Assembly: GCA_029266525.1 (NCBI GenBank)
Contig: JAQSWQ010000029.1
Location: forward strand, 1-39,097
Length of the DNA: 39,097 nt
From: Microvirga sp.
Lineage (GTDB): Bacteria; Pseudomonadota; Alphaproteobacteria; Rhizobiales; Beijerinckiaceae
Reading direction: 5' to 3'
Shown: positions 7,105-14,601 of the stretch, piece by piece
Layout: every line of letters begins with the position of its first letter
Position numbering within the stretch: the first letter of the stretch is position 1
Made by a program: the position numbers and the translations under genes
Notes under the pieces: generated by a model
Told to the model about the DNA's origin: nothing
What the model saw: the letters and a program-made list of their open reading frames with translations, nothing else
Databases searched by the model: none

Positions 7105-7995
7105 GTGCCTCGCCTGAAAACCTTCTACGCGGTCGCGATGATCGCCTGGAACCGCTTCCTCCTGCATGACGGGTGGGCGATCGCGAGCCACATCGCGCTC
7201 TCGGTGCTGTTCTCGATGTTCCCGTTCCTGATCCTCGTGACCTCGCTCGCGAGCTTCTTCGGCACGGGCTCGCTCGCCGACGAGGCCGCCGACCTCATCC
7301 TCGAGGCCTGGCCGACCGAGGTCGGCGAGCCGATCGCCAGCGAGGTGCATCGTGTCCTGAGCGAGCAGCGCCGCGACATCCTGACCATCGGCGCGGCGCT
7401 TGCGCTCTACTTCGCCTCGAGTGGGGTCGAGAGCCTGCGCGTCGGCCTCAACCGCGCCTACGGCGTGCGCGAGACGCGGGCCTGGTGGTTCACGCGGCTC
7501 GAATCCATCGCCTTCGTCATCCTGGGCGCTATCGTGATGCTCGGCTTCGCGGTGCTCGTCGTGTTCGGGCCGCTGATCTGGCGCGTGATCGTCTACTGGC
7601 TGCCCCGGCTCGCGCCGCTCGAGAATCTCGTCGACCTCCTGCGCATCCTCACCGCCACGGTGCTGATCGTCGCGGCGCTGATCGTCGCCCACAAGTTCAT
7701 CCCGGCCGGCCAGCGCCGCTTCCGGCACATCCTGCCCGGCATCGGCATCACGCTGGTGCTGTGGATCCTCGGCGGCGTGACCTTCGGGCGCTACCTGAGC
7801 TACTACCCCGGCGCCTACGCCTCGATGTATGGCGGGCTGGCGACCGCGATGCTCGCCCTCGTCTTCCTCTACATCCTCTCCGCAATCTTCCTGTTCGGCG
7901 GCGAGCTCAACGGCACCGTGATCGCGGCCAAGCGCCGACGGTTGCACAAGCTCCACGACCAGCGCTTCGAGGAGGTGCGCAAGGCGCCGTTGTGA
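7105..7995 (+). CDS. YihY/BrkB family inner-membrane protein
   Basis: About 296 residues with six transmembrane segments. It carries the YihY signature: FLLHDGWAIASHIALSVLFSMFPFL near the N-terminus, an ALYFASSGVESLRVGLNRAYGV loop, and a C-terminal GRYLSYYPGAYASMYGGLATAMLALVFLYI block. The family was once called ribonuclease BN, an assignment since withdrawn; the role is unknown. The start chosen is the GTG at the first hydrophobic domain; an ATG at 7015 would add 30 Arg-rich residues and is less likely. The last residues are basic and cytoplasmic. Confidence 0.85.
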   Translation: MPRLKTFYAVAMIAWNRFLLHDGWAIASHIALSVLFSMFPFLILVTSLASFFGTGSLADEAADLILEAWPTEVGEPIASEVHRVLSEQRRDILTIGAALALYFASSGVESLRVGLNRAYGVRETRAWWFTRLESIAFVILGAIVMLGFAVLVVFGPLIWRVIVYWLPRLAPLENLVDLLRILTATVLIVAALIVAHKFIPAGQRRFRHILPGIGITLVLWILGGVTFGRYLSYYPGAYASMYGGLATAMLALVFLYILSAIFLFGGELNGTVIAAKRRRLHKLHDQRFEEVRKAPL

Positions 7996-8070
7996 GGGGC
8001 ATTCCGCTCGCGGGAGAGGTCGAGTCGGCGCTGCGGCACCGGACCGGGCACTGCTCGCGGGTTGCTCGCC

Positions 8071-8099
8071 TTGGATCGTTTAGTTTGCCGGGATATAAC
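8071..8099 (+). promoter_or_regulatory. Sigma-70-type promoter of the toxin-antitoxin pair
   Basis: TTGGAT, 17 bases, TATAAC. Counting seven bases beyond the -10 box puts the transcription start on the A of the antitoxin ATG at 8106, and no ribosome-binding site is visible, so the message is probably leaderless. Confidence 0.7.
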
Positions 8100-8105
8100 C
8101 GCGCC

Positions 8106-8393
8106 ATGACGAAAGAGCAGATTAAAGCGGCGCTCGATCGGGTCCTGACGTGGCCGGCCGAGCGCCAGGAAGAAGTCGCCGAGATGATCGTTTCGATCGA
8201 GGAGCGAGACAGTACTTCGTGCCGGCTTACGGATGAGCAGGTCGCGGAGGTGCGCCGCCGCCGCGCCGAGGCGGCTCCCGAGACGATGAGCTTCGAGGAA
8301 TTCACCCGACGTTTGCGCCGTTTCGGCGTATTAAAATCATCGTTCGGGCAAGAGTCGAAGACGATCTCGATCGGATCTTCGCTTGGATCGTGA
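8106..8393 (+). CDS. Antitoxin of a RelE/ParE-type toxin-antitoxin pair, with extended C-terminus
   Basis: A 95-residue acidic helical protein. Residues 1-75 follow a familiar antitoxin pattern: helical N-terminus (MTKEQIKAALDRVLTWPAERQEEV), then LTDEQVAEVRRRRAE, then MSFEEF-x-RRLRRFGV. In comparable pairs the antitoxin ends around this FGV and overlaps the toxin start by ATGA. Here the corresponding four bases (8330-8333) are ATTA, so the frame reads on for 20 more residues of low-complexity Ser-rich sequence. The tail looks like out-of-frame toxin sequence, not an evolved domain. The antitoxin would bind the toxin and repress its own promoter. Family is clear from pattern; the extension is read directly. 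Confidence 0.8.
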   Translation: MTKEQIKAALDRVLTWPAERQEEVAEMIVSIEERDSTSCRLTDEQVAEVRRRRAEAAPETMSFEEFTRRLRRFGVLKSSFGQESKTISIGSSLGS

Positions 8394-8608
8394 AGGACAG
8401 TCCACGCGCTGCCGCCAACATGATCCGTCGCCTCGGCGACCGCATCGAGCAACTTTCACTTCCAGGCCTGGCGGAGATGGGCGGGCCGGGTCGCGAACCG
8501 GGCACGCGCGAGTTGGTCGAGGCGCCTTACATCATTGTGTACGAGGTGCATCGGGAGCGCCACGAGGTCCATATCCTCGCGATCTTCCACGGCGCTCAGA
8601 ACCGATAG
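8330..8608 (+). pseudogene. RelE/ParE-type toxin lacking a standard start codon
   Basis: Read from an ATT at 8330 this frame gives 92 residues with the RelE/ParE fold pattern: KIIVRARVEDDLDRIFAWIV, an ANMIRRLGDRIEQLS helix, then GPGREPGTRELVEAPYIIVYEV and a C-terminal VHILAIFHGAQ. The body is intact with no stop or frameshift. No ATG, GTG or TTG exists before 8390, where a GTG would remove the first strand and half of helix one. If base 8332 were G, both the toxin start (ATG) and antitoxin stop (TGA) would be restored. Either the toxin is silenced, ATT is used as a rare start, or the base is a sequencing error. Confidence 0.65.
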
Positions 8609-8639
8609 CGAACGCGCTCGATTGCGAGCCAGGGGGACA

Positions 8640-9926
8640 TTACGAAGCCGCCTCGATCACGTCCTCGAACGTCCGCAGCCCGCTCCGCGGCGCATTGACC
8701 AGCACCGCCATGTTGCCGGGCGCGTGCTGGTTCTTCCACATCTTGGTGTGGGCGAGCGGGATCTTGTCCCAGGGGAAGACCTCCGACATGCAGGGATCGA
8801 TGCGGCGGTCGATGACGAACTGGTTTGCGGCCGCGGCCTGCTTGAGATGCGCGAAATGCGAGCCCTGGATGCGCTTCTGCCGCATCCAGACATAGCGCGC
8901 GTCGAAGGTGATGTTGAAGCCCGAGGTGCCGGCACAGAAGACCACCATGCCGCCCCGCTTCACCACGAGGGTCGAGACCGGGAAGGTCGCCTCGCCCGGA
9001 TGCTCGAACACGATGTCGACGTCTCGTCTGCACGTGATGTCCCAGATCGCCTTGCCGAACTTGCGCGCTTCCTTGGACCATTCGGCATATTCGGGCGAGT
9101 TGACCTTGGGCAGCTGGCCCCAGCAGGAGAAATCCTTGCGGTTGATGACGCCCCTGGCCCCGAGCTGCATGACGTAGTCGCGCTTGCCCTCGTCCGAGAT
9201 GACGCCGATGGCGTTGGCGCCGGAGGCGGCGCAGAGCTGCACGCCGAACACCCCGAGCCCTCCCGACGCGCCCCAGACCAGCACGTTGTCGCCGGGCCGC
9301 AGGCGGTGGCCCTGGTGGCCGAACAGCATGCGGTAGGCGGTGGCAAGCGTGAGCGTGTAGCAGGCCGATTCCTCCCAGGTGAGGTGGCGCGGTCGCGCCA
9401 TCAGCTGGCGCGACTGCACCCGGCAGAACTGGGCAAACGAGCCGTCCGGCGTCTCGTAGCCCCAGATGCGCTGCGAGGCCGAGAACATCGGGTCGCCGCC
9501 ATTGCACTCCTCGTCGTCCCCATCGTCCTGGTTGCAATGGACCACGACCTCGTCGCCAACTTTCCAGCGCTTCACCTTGGCCCCGACTGCCCAGACGATC
9601 CCCGACGCGTCCGAGCCGGCGACGTGGTAGGGGTTCTTGTGCCCATCGAGGGTCGAGACCGGCTGGCCGAGCGCCGCCCACACGCCGTTGTAGTTGACGC
9701 CTGCCGCCATCACGAGGACCAGCACCTCGTCGTCGCCGATCGGCCAGGTCGGAACGACCTCGACCTGCATCGCCTCCTCGGGCGGGCCGTGGCGCTCCTT
9801 GCGGATCGCCCAGGCATACATCTTCTCCGGCACATGGCCGAGCGGCGGGATCTCGCCGAGCTCGTAGAGATCCTTCGGGGGCGAGGATTCGGGCTTGTCG
9901 GATTTGCGCAGCGCCTGGACCGCCAT
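8640..9926 (-). CDS. ccr: Crotonyl-CoA carboxylase/reductase
   Basis: A 428-residue cytosolic enzyme of the medium-chain dehydrogenase/reductase superfamily that reductively carboxylates crotonyl-CoA with NADPH and CO2 to ethylmalonyl-CoA, the key step of the ethylmalonyl-CoA pathway. Seen: an MYAWAIRKERHGPPEEAMQ N-terminus, GVNYNGVWAALG (substrate region), the Rossmann motif VWGASGGLGVFGVQL, and the C-terminal SHFAHLKQAAAANQFV typical of Ccr over other enoyl reductases. The family's usual length is near 430. The ATG follows GAGGGTACC. It is divergent from ecm, sharing a 237-base control region, and convergent with the toxin gene. Confidence 0.95.
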   Translation of the reverse strand: MAVQALRKSDKPESSPPKDLYELGEIPPLGHVPEKMYAWAIRKERHGPPEEAMQVEVVPTWPIGDDEVLVLVMAAGVNYNGVWAALGQPVSTLDGHKNPYHVAGSDASGIVWAVGAKVKRWKVGDEVVVHCNQDDGDDEECNGGDPMFSASQRIWGYETPDGSFAQFCRVQSRQLMARPRHLTWEESACYTLTLATAYRMLFGHQGHRLRPGDNVLVWGASGGLGVFGVQLCAASGANAIGVISDEGKRDYVMQLGARGVINRKDFSCWGQLPKVNSPEYAEWSKEARKFGKAIWDITCRRDVDIVFEHPGEATFPVSTLVVKRGGMVVFCAGTSGFNITFDARYVWMRQKRIQGSHFAHLKQAAAANQFVIDRRIDPCMSEVFPWDKIPLAHTKMWKNQHAPGNMAVLVNAPRSGLRTFEDVIEAAS

Positions 9927-9971
9927 GGAGGTACCCTCAGATCGAGATTTGCGAGGAAGATACCGGCCTTG

Positions 9972-9988
9972 ATGTTGCATCGCAACAT
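9972..9988. promoter_or_regulatory. Palindromic operator candidate in the ccr-ecm control region
   Basis: A perfect 7-bp inverted repeat, ATGTTGC-ATC-GCAACAT, lies 46 bases upstream of the ccr start in the shared control region. An 8-base piece, GCATCGCA, recurs at 10147-10154 in the ecm leader. Size and symmetry suit a dimeric regulator; ccr is known to be controlled by a TetR-type activator (CcrR) in Methylobacterium, but I cannot say this is its site. Confidence 0.5.
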
Positions 9989-10102
9989 AGGACAAAGGTC
10001 GAAGCTCTCCCGACCGCAACACCTGGCAACCTAGCACGGTTTCCGTACTGGAGGCCGAAAAACGAGGCCTGACTTGGTGGTTCTCCTCGTCTAAAGGATC
10101 GG

Positions 10103-10131
10103 CTGACGGACAGGGAACAACGCTGTAATAT
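10103..10131 (+). promoter_or_regulatory. Candidate sigma-70-type promoter of ecm
   Basis: CTGACG, 17 bases, TAATAT: four of six matches to each consensus box with ideal spacing. It lies 32 bases upstream of the ecm start and just upstream of the GCATCGCA element. Confidence 0.45.
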
Positions 10132-10163
10132 ACCGCATTGCACCAAGCATCGCAGGCGGATGG

Positions 10164-12197
10164 ATGGACGAGCGGCCACAGCGCGACAAGCCCTGGATCT
10201 TCCGCACCTATGCGGGCCATTCCACCGCGGCGGAATCGAATGCGCTCTACCGGGCGAACCTGTCGCGCGGGCAGACCGGCCTCTCGGTCGCCTTCGACCT
10301 GCCGACCCAGACCGGCTACGACCCCGACCACGAGCTTTCCCGCGGCGAGGTCGGCAAGGTCGGCGTGCCAATCTCGCATATCGGCGACATGCGGGCGCTG
10401 TTCGACGGCATACCGCTCGACACCATGAACACCTCGATGACCATCAACGCGACGGCGCCCTGGCTGCTCGCGCTCTACATCGCGGTCGCCGACGAGCAGG
10501 GCGCGTCGCGCGAGCGCCTGCAGGGCACGACGCAGAACGACATCATCAAGGAGTACCTGTCGCGCGGCACCTACGTCTTCCCGCCGGCGCCCTCGATGCG
10601 GCTGACCAAGGACGTGATCCTGTTCACGACGCGCGAGGTCCCGAAGTGGAATCCGATCAACGTCTGCTCCTACCATCTCCAGGAGGCGGGCGCGACGCCG
10701 GTGCAGGAATTGTCCTTCGCGCTCGCCACCGCCTGCGCGGTGCTCGACACCGTGCGCACCGCGGGCGAGGTCGACGAGGAGACCTTCGCCGAGGCGGTCG
10801 GGCGCATCTCGTTCTTCGTCAATGCGGGGCTGCGCTTCGTCACCGAGATCTGCAAGATGCGCGCCTTCGCCGAGCTCTGGGACGAGATCGTCCGCGACCG
10901 CTACGGCGTCGCCGACCCGAAGAAGCGACTCTTCCGCTACGGCGTGCAGGTCAACTCGCTCGGCCTCACCGAGCCCCAGCCCGAGAACAACGTCCACCGC
11001 ATCATGCTCGAGATGCTGGCCGTGACGCTGTCGAAGAAGGCGCGGGCGCGGGCCGTGCAGCTGCCGGCCTGGAACGAGGCATTGGGCCTGCCGCGGCCGT
11101 GGGACCAGCAATGGTCGCTGCGCATGCAGCAGATCCTCGCCTATGAGACCGACCTCCTCGAATACGACGACATCTTCGACGGCTCGAAGGCGATCGAGGC
11201 CAAGGTCGAGGAGTTGAAGAGCGCGGCGCGCGCCGAGCTCGCGCGGATCGATGCCATGGGCGGCGCCATCGCCGCCGTCGAGAGCGGCGCCTTGAAGCAG
11301 GCGCTCGTCGAGTCGAACGCGAAACGGCTCGCCGCGATCGAGGCCGGCGAGCAGGTCGTGGTCGGCGTCAACCGCTTCACGGAGGGCGCGCCGTCGCCGC
11401 TGACGGCCGGCGAGAGCTCGTTCCTCAGCGTCCCCGAGACGGTCGAGATGGAGGCGGTCCGCCGCATTCGCGCCTGGCGCGCCCGGCGCGACGAGGCCGC
11501 CGCCGAGCGCGCGCTCAACGCGCTCGAGGCTGCGGCGCGGGAGGGCCGCAATATCATGCCGGCCTCGATCGAATGCGCGAAAGCCGGCGTCACCACCGGC
11601 GAATGGGGCGAGCGGCTGCGCGAGGTGTTCGGCGAATACCGCGCGCCGACCGGCGTGAGCCCTGAGACCGCGACAGCCGGCGCCACGCAGGAAATCCGGC
11701 TGATGGTGGCCGAGCTCGGAAAAAAACTCGGCGAGACACCGCGCCTCGTGGTCGGCAAGCCCGGCCTCGACGGGCATTCGAATGGCGCCGAGCAGATCGC
11801 GCTGCGCGCCCGCGACGTCGGCATGGAGGTGTCCTACGACGGCATCCGCCAGACCCCGGCCGAGATCGTCGAGCGGGCGCGCGAGACCGGTGCCCATGTC
11901 ATCGGCCTCTCGATCCTCTCCGGCTCGCACGTGCCGCTCGTACGCGAGGTCAAGGCGCGGCTCCGCCTCGAAGGGCTCGACCACGTACCGGTGGTGGTCG
12001 GGGGCATCATCTCGGCCGAGGACGACAACGTGCTCCGCAACATGGGCGTCGCCGCGGTCTACACGCCGAAGGACTATGCGCTCGACGCGATCATGGCGGA
12101 TGTGGTGAGAGTGGTGGAGCGGGCGGTGGAGCGGCGGGCTGCGATGGGACAGGCCGCGCCGAAACGGCGTGCGGGACGCAACAAGGCGGCCGTATAA
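10164..12197 (+). CDS. ecm: Ethylmalonyl-CoA mutase, adenosylcobalamin-dependent
   Basis: A 677-residue single-chain B12 mutase (also called MeaA) converting ethylmalonyl-CoA to methylsuccinyl-CoA. The N-terminal catalytic barrel opens with KPWIFRTYAGHSTAAESNALYR and contains GLSVAFDLPTQTGYDPDH and PLDTMNTSMTINATAPWLLALY. The C-terminal cobalamin domain (about residues 535-660) has the D-x-H-x2-G signature with Asp536 and His538, then GLSILSGSH and VVVGGIIS. The length is shorter than methylmalonyl-CoA mutase large subunits, as expected for Ecm. Start is the second of two overlapping ATGs, after AGGCGG. Adjacency to ccr and nearness of mcd separate it from methylmalonyl-CoA mutase. Confidence 0.95.
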   Translation: MDERPQRDKPWIFRTYAGHSTAAESNALYRANLSRGQTGLSVAFDLPTQTGYDPDHELSRGEVGKVGVPISHIGDMRALFDGIPLDTMNTSMTINATAPWLLALYIAVADEQGASRERLQGTTQNDIIKEYLSRGTYVFPPAPSMRLTKDVILFTTREVPKWNPINVCSYHLQEAGATPVQELSFALATACAVLDTVRTAGEVDEETFAEAVGRISFFVNAGLRFVTEICKMRAFAELWDEIVRDRYGVADPKKRLFRYGVQVNSLGLTEPQPENNVHRIMLEMLAVTLSKKARARAVQLPAWNEALGLPRPWDQQWSLRMQQILAYETDLLEYDDIFDGSKAIEAKVEELKSAARAELARIDAMGGAIAAVESGALKQALVESNAKRLAAIEAGEQVVVGVNRFTEGAPSPLTAGESSFLSVPETVEMEAVRRIRAWRARRDEAAAERALNALEAAAREGRNIMPASIECAKAGVTTGEWGERLREVFGEYRAPTGVSPETATAGATQEIRLMVAELGKKLGETPRLVVGKPGLDGHSNGAEQIALRARDVGMEVSYDGIRQTPAEIVERARETGAHVIGLSILSGSHVPLVREVKARLRLEGLDHVPVVVGGIISAEDDNVLRNMGVAAVYTPKDYALDAIMADVVRVVERAVERRAAMGQAAPKRRAGRNKAAV

Positions 12198-12205
12198 ATC
12201 GCGTC

Positions 12206-12315
12206 GTCATCCTCGGCCGGAGCGCGAAGCGCGCAGACCCGAGGACCCCAGGATGGAGGGCGCCTCATCGTCACGAGGTTCTCGGGTCTTCACTTCGCTC
12301 CGCCCCGAGGATGAC
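12206..12315. repeat. Palindromic intergenic repeat, copy 2
   Basis: Left arm begins GTCATCCTCGG and carries the mini-hairpin GAGCGCGAAGCGCGC; the right arm is its imperfect complement ending CCCGAGGATGAC, followed by a T-rich run. Same architecture as copy 1 and again between convergent genes (ecm and the PLP enzyme). Confidence 0.75.
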
Positions 12316-12324
12316 GGTGTTTTG

Positions 12325-13473
12325 TTACGCGTGCGCCCCTCGCAGCGCCTCATCCAGATCCCGAAACAGATCCTCCGCATCCTCGATGCCCGTCGAGAGT
12401 CTGAGCAGGTCCGGCGGGCAGGGGGTGCTCGGGCCTTCCACCGAGGCGCGGTGCTCGATCAGGCTCTCGACCCCGCCGAGCGAGGTCGCGCGCTTCCATA
12501 AGGACACGCGCGCGGCGGTCGCGATCGCGGCGCGCTCGCCGCCCGTGACCTGGATCGACAGCATGAAACCGAAGCCGCCCTCCATCTGGCGTGCGGCGAC
12601 GTCGTGGCCCGGGTGCTGGGGGAGGCCGGGATAGAGCACGCGGGCGACGTTCGGGTGGGCCGAAAGCCACTCGGCGAGCGCCTGGGCGCTCGCCGCCTGC
12701 GCCGCCGCGCGCAGATGGAGCGTGCGCATCCCGCGCATCAGGAGATAGGCCTCGAACGGCCCGAGGATCGCGCCCTGGCTCTGCCGGATGTTGACCACAC
12801 GAGCCCAGAACGCGTCCTCGCGCGCGGCGACGAGCGCGCCGGCGAGCACGTCGGAATGGCCGTTCAGCACCTTGGTTGCGGCGTGCATGACGATGTCGGC
12901 GCCGAGTGCCAGCGGGCGCGTGTGCACGGGCGAGGCCGCGGTCGAATCGACCGCGAGGCGGGCCCCGGCGCGGTGCGCGACCTCGGCGGCGCCGGCGATG
13001 TCGGTGATGGTCCAGAGCGGGTTTGCGGGCGTCTCGATCCAGACGAGCCTGGTGGCGCCCGGCCGCACCGCGGCCTCGAGCGCAGCAAGATCGTCGGTCT
13101 CGACGAAATCGACCTTCAAGCCCCAGCGGGTCGCCTCGCTGGCGAGCCAGCTGCGCAGGCCCCAGTACATCACGCGCGGCGCGACGACATGGTCGCCCGG
13201 GGCGAGCGCCTGGAACACGGTGGTCGCCGCCGCCATGCCCGAGGCGAAGAGGAGCGCCTGGGCACCGTCCTCGAGCATCGCGAGCACCGCCTCTGCCTCC
13301 CGCACGGTCGCGTTGTCGGGGCGTCCGTAGGAGAACCCGGAGCGATAAGCGTTATCCTCGTCGCGGATGAAGGTGGTGGCGAGATGGATCGGCGGCACGA
13401 TCGCCTTGGTGACCGGCTCGATCTTGCCCATCGCCTGCGCGGCGAGGCTGCGCTTCGACCAGGAAGGAGGCAT
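12325..13473 (-). CDS. Cys/Met-metabolism PLP enzyme (cystathionine gamma-synthase/lyase family)
   Basis: A 382-residue fold-type I pyridoxal-phosphate enzyme. Family marks: ATTFIRDED-x-YRSGFSYGRPDNAT near residues 33-56, FASGMAAATT (cofactor phosphate contact), VWIETPANP, the aspartate in LAVDSTAASP (Asp176) and the Schiff-base lysine Lys201 in ATKVLNGHSDVLAG. C-terminal LGGVESLIEHRAS is typical of the trans-sulfuration group. It may act as cystathionine gamma-synthase, gamma-lyase, beta-lyase or O-acyl-homoserine sulfhydrylase; these cannot be told apart here. The ATG follows GGAG; a longer frame to 13569 runs into a repeat and is not coding. Neighbours give no pathway clue. Confidence 0.88.
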   Translation of the reverse strand: MPPSWSKRSLAAQAMGKIEPVTKAIVPPIHLATTFIRDEDNAYRSGFSYGRPDNATVREAEAVLAMLEDGAQALLFASGMAAATTVFQALAPGDHVVAPRVMYWGLRSWLASEATRWGLKVDFVETDDLAALEAAVRPGATRLVWIETPANPLWTITDIAGAAEVAHRAGARLAVDSTAASPVHTRPLALGADIVMHAATKVLNGHSDVLAGALVAAREDAFWARVVNIRQSQGAILGPFEAYLLMRGMRTLHLRAAAQAASAQALAEWLSAHPNVARVLYPGLPQHPGHDVAARQMEGGFGFMLSIQVTGGERAAIATAARVSLWKRATSLGGVESLIEHRASVEGPSTPCPPDLLRLSTGIEDAEDLFRDLDEALRGAHA

Positions 13474-13535
13474 CGGGAGACTCCGCTTGCGCGTGCAGGC
13501 TAGGCAAGGCGCTGCAGCGCGGCAATGCACGCCGG

Positions 13536-13625
13536 TGGTCCCGGGCGCCGCAGGCGACCCGGGACCCATGGCTTCGGCCGCGAGGGTGGATCCCGGCTCT
13601 TCGCTGCGCTTCGGCCGGGATGACC
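13536..13625. repeat. Palindromic intergenic repeat, copy 3
   Basis: Left arm GGTCCCGGGC with hairpin GCCGCAGGC and GACCCGGGACCCA; the right arm is TGGATCCCGGCTCTTCGC followed by TGCGCTTCGGCCGGGATGACC. The internal arrangement matches copies 1 and 2. It lies between two genes both read leftward. Confidence 0.7.
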
Positions 13626-13645
13626 TGGGTAAAAGGATGGGCCCC

Positions 13646-14011
13646 TCAGGGCGCGAGCGCCCGCCTCACCGCGGCCCGCAGATCGGACAGCGAGAACGGC
13701 TTCGTCAGCACGCCGGCGACGACCGATTCGAGGCCCTTGGCGCGCTCGCGCTGGTCGGCGAAGCCGGTCATGAGAAGGATCGTAAGGTTCGGGAACTCGC
13801 GCTTTGCCGCGAGCGCGAGCGCGATGCCGTCCATCAGCGGCATCCGGATGTCGGTGAGGAGGAGGTCGAAGGCGCCGCCTTCGTCGTTCAGCCGCTCGAG
13901 GCCGTCGGCGCCGTCGATCGCGAGCGCGACCGTGTGGCCGTCCATCTCGAGCCCGCGTCTCAGAAAGCCGCGCACCGGCTCCTCGTCGTCGACGAGAAGG
14001 ATGCGGGCCAT
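13646..14011 (-). CDS. CpdR-like single-domain response regulator
   Basis: A 121-residue receiver domain with no output domain. Acidic pocket Asp8/Asp9, phospho-acceptor Asp54 in LLLTDIRMP, Thr82 in LLMTGFA and Lys104 in TKPFS are all present. The start MARILLVDDEEPVR and the short C-terminal extension resemble CpdR, the alphaproteobacterial regulator that, when unphosphorylated, directs ClpXP to polar substrates during the cell cycle. It begins two bases after the hpt stop codon, so the two are translationally linked. An open frame extending to 14068 lies inside hpt and is not the start. CpdR identity is inferred from overall resemblance; another CheY-like protein is possible. Confidence 0.75.
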   Translation of the reverse strand: MARILLVDDEEPVRGFLRRGLEMDGHTVALAIDGADGLERLNDEGGAFDLLLTDIRMPLMDGIALALAAKREFPNLTILLMTGFADQRERAKGLESVVAGVLTKPFSLSDLRAAVRRALAP

Positions 14012-14012
14012 C

Positions 14013-14579
14013 TCAAATCCCGCCGAACAGGTCCGGCTCCTCGTCGCCATGGGCGACCACGCCGACAAAGGGCAGCTGGCGGAAGGAATGGGCGACGTCC
14101 ATGCCGTAGCCGACCACGAACACGTCGGGGCAGGTGAAGCCGACGAAATCGGCCTTGATCTCGACCGCGCGCTTGCCCGGCTTCTCGAGCAGCACGGCGG
14201 TCAGCACCCGCCGCGCGCCGCGCGCCATGAGGAGGTCCTTGGCGAAGACCGCGGTGCGCCCGGATTCGAGGATGTCGTCGATGAGGAGAACGTCGCGGTC
14301 GCGCACCTCGCTCTCGACGTCGCGGAGGATCTCGACCTTGCCGGTCGAGCGCGTGCCGGCGCGATAGCTCGAAAGATGGATGAACTCGACCTGCGGCGAG
14401 AGCCCGGCGCGATGCAGCGCTCGGATCAGGTCGGCCGCGAACATGAAGCTGCCCTTGAGCACCGCCACCACGAGGAGGTCCTTCGTTTCCGCGGCAGCAA
14501 CCGCCCGCGCGAGCTCCTCGATGCGTCGGGCGATGGTCGCTTCGTCGAAAAGAACGCGGACGCGCGGCGTATCGGTCAA
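14013..14579 (-). CDS. hpt: Hypoxanthine phosphoribosyltransferase
   Basis: A 188-residue purine salvage enzyme making IMP (and possibly GMP) from the base and phosphoribosyl pyrophosphate. Seen: VAVLKGSFMFAADLIRAL (residues 39-55), a flexible-loop SSYRAGTRSTGKVE, the PRPP-binding motif VLLIDDILESGRT (97-109), and PDVFVVGYGMD near the end. The start is a TTG with GAGG eight bases upstream; no ATG or GTG fits the family's N-terminus. It sits between the zinc-ribbon gene (22 bases) and the CpdR-like gene, all in one leftward operon. Confidence 0.92.
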   Translation of the reverse strand: MTDTPRVRVLFDEATIARRIEELARAVAAAETKDLLVVAVLKGSFMFAADLIRALHRAGLSPQVEFIHLSSYRAGTRSTGKVEILRDVESEVRDRDVLLIDDILESGRTAVFAKDLLMARGARRVLTAVLLEKPGKRAVEIKADFVGFTCPDVFVVGYGMDVAHSFRQLPFVGVVAHGDEEPDLFGGI

Positions 14580-14601
14580 GCCAGGAACCTCGAAGCGAAC
14601 C

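Noticed and set aside
10114-10138. GGAAC in front of ecm as an EcfG promoter
   Set aside because: The second box at the right spacing reads GCAT; the CTGACG/TAATAT pair fits better.
8640-11984. Minus-strand open frame of 1114 codons spanning ccr and the antisense of ecm
   Set aside because: Only the last 428 codons are ccr. The rest is antisense to ecm and stays open because of third-position GC bias; its composition (Arg/Gly/Ala/His-rich) is not protein-like.
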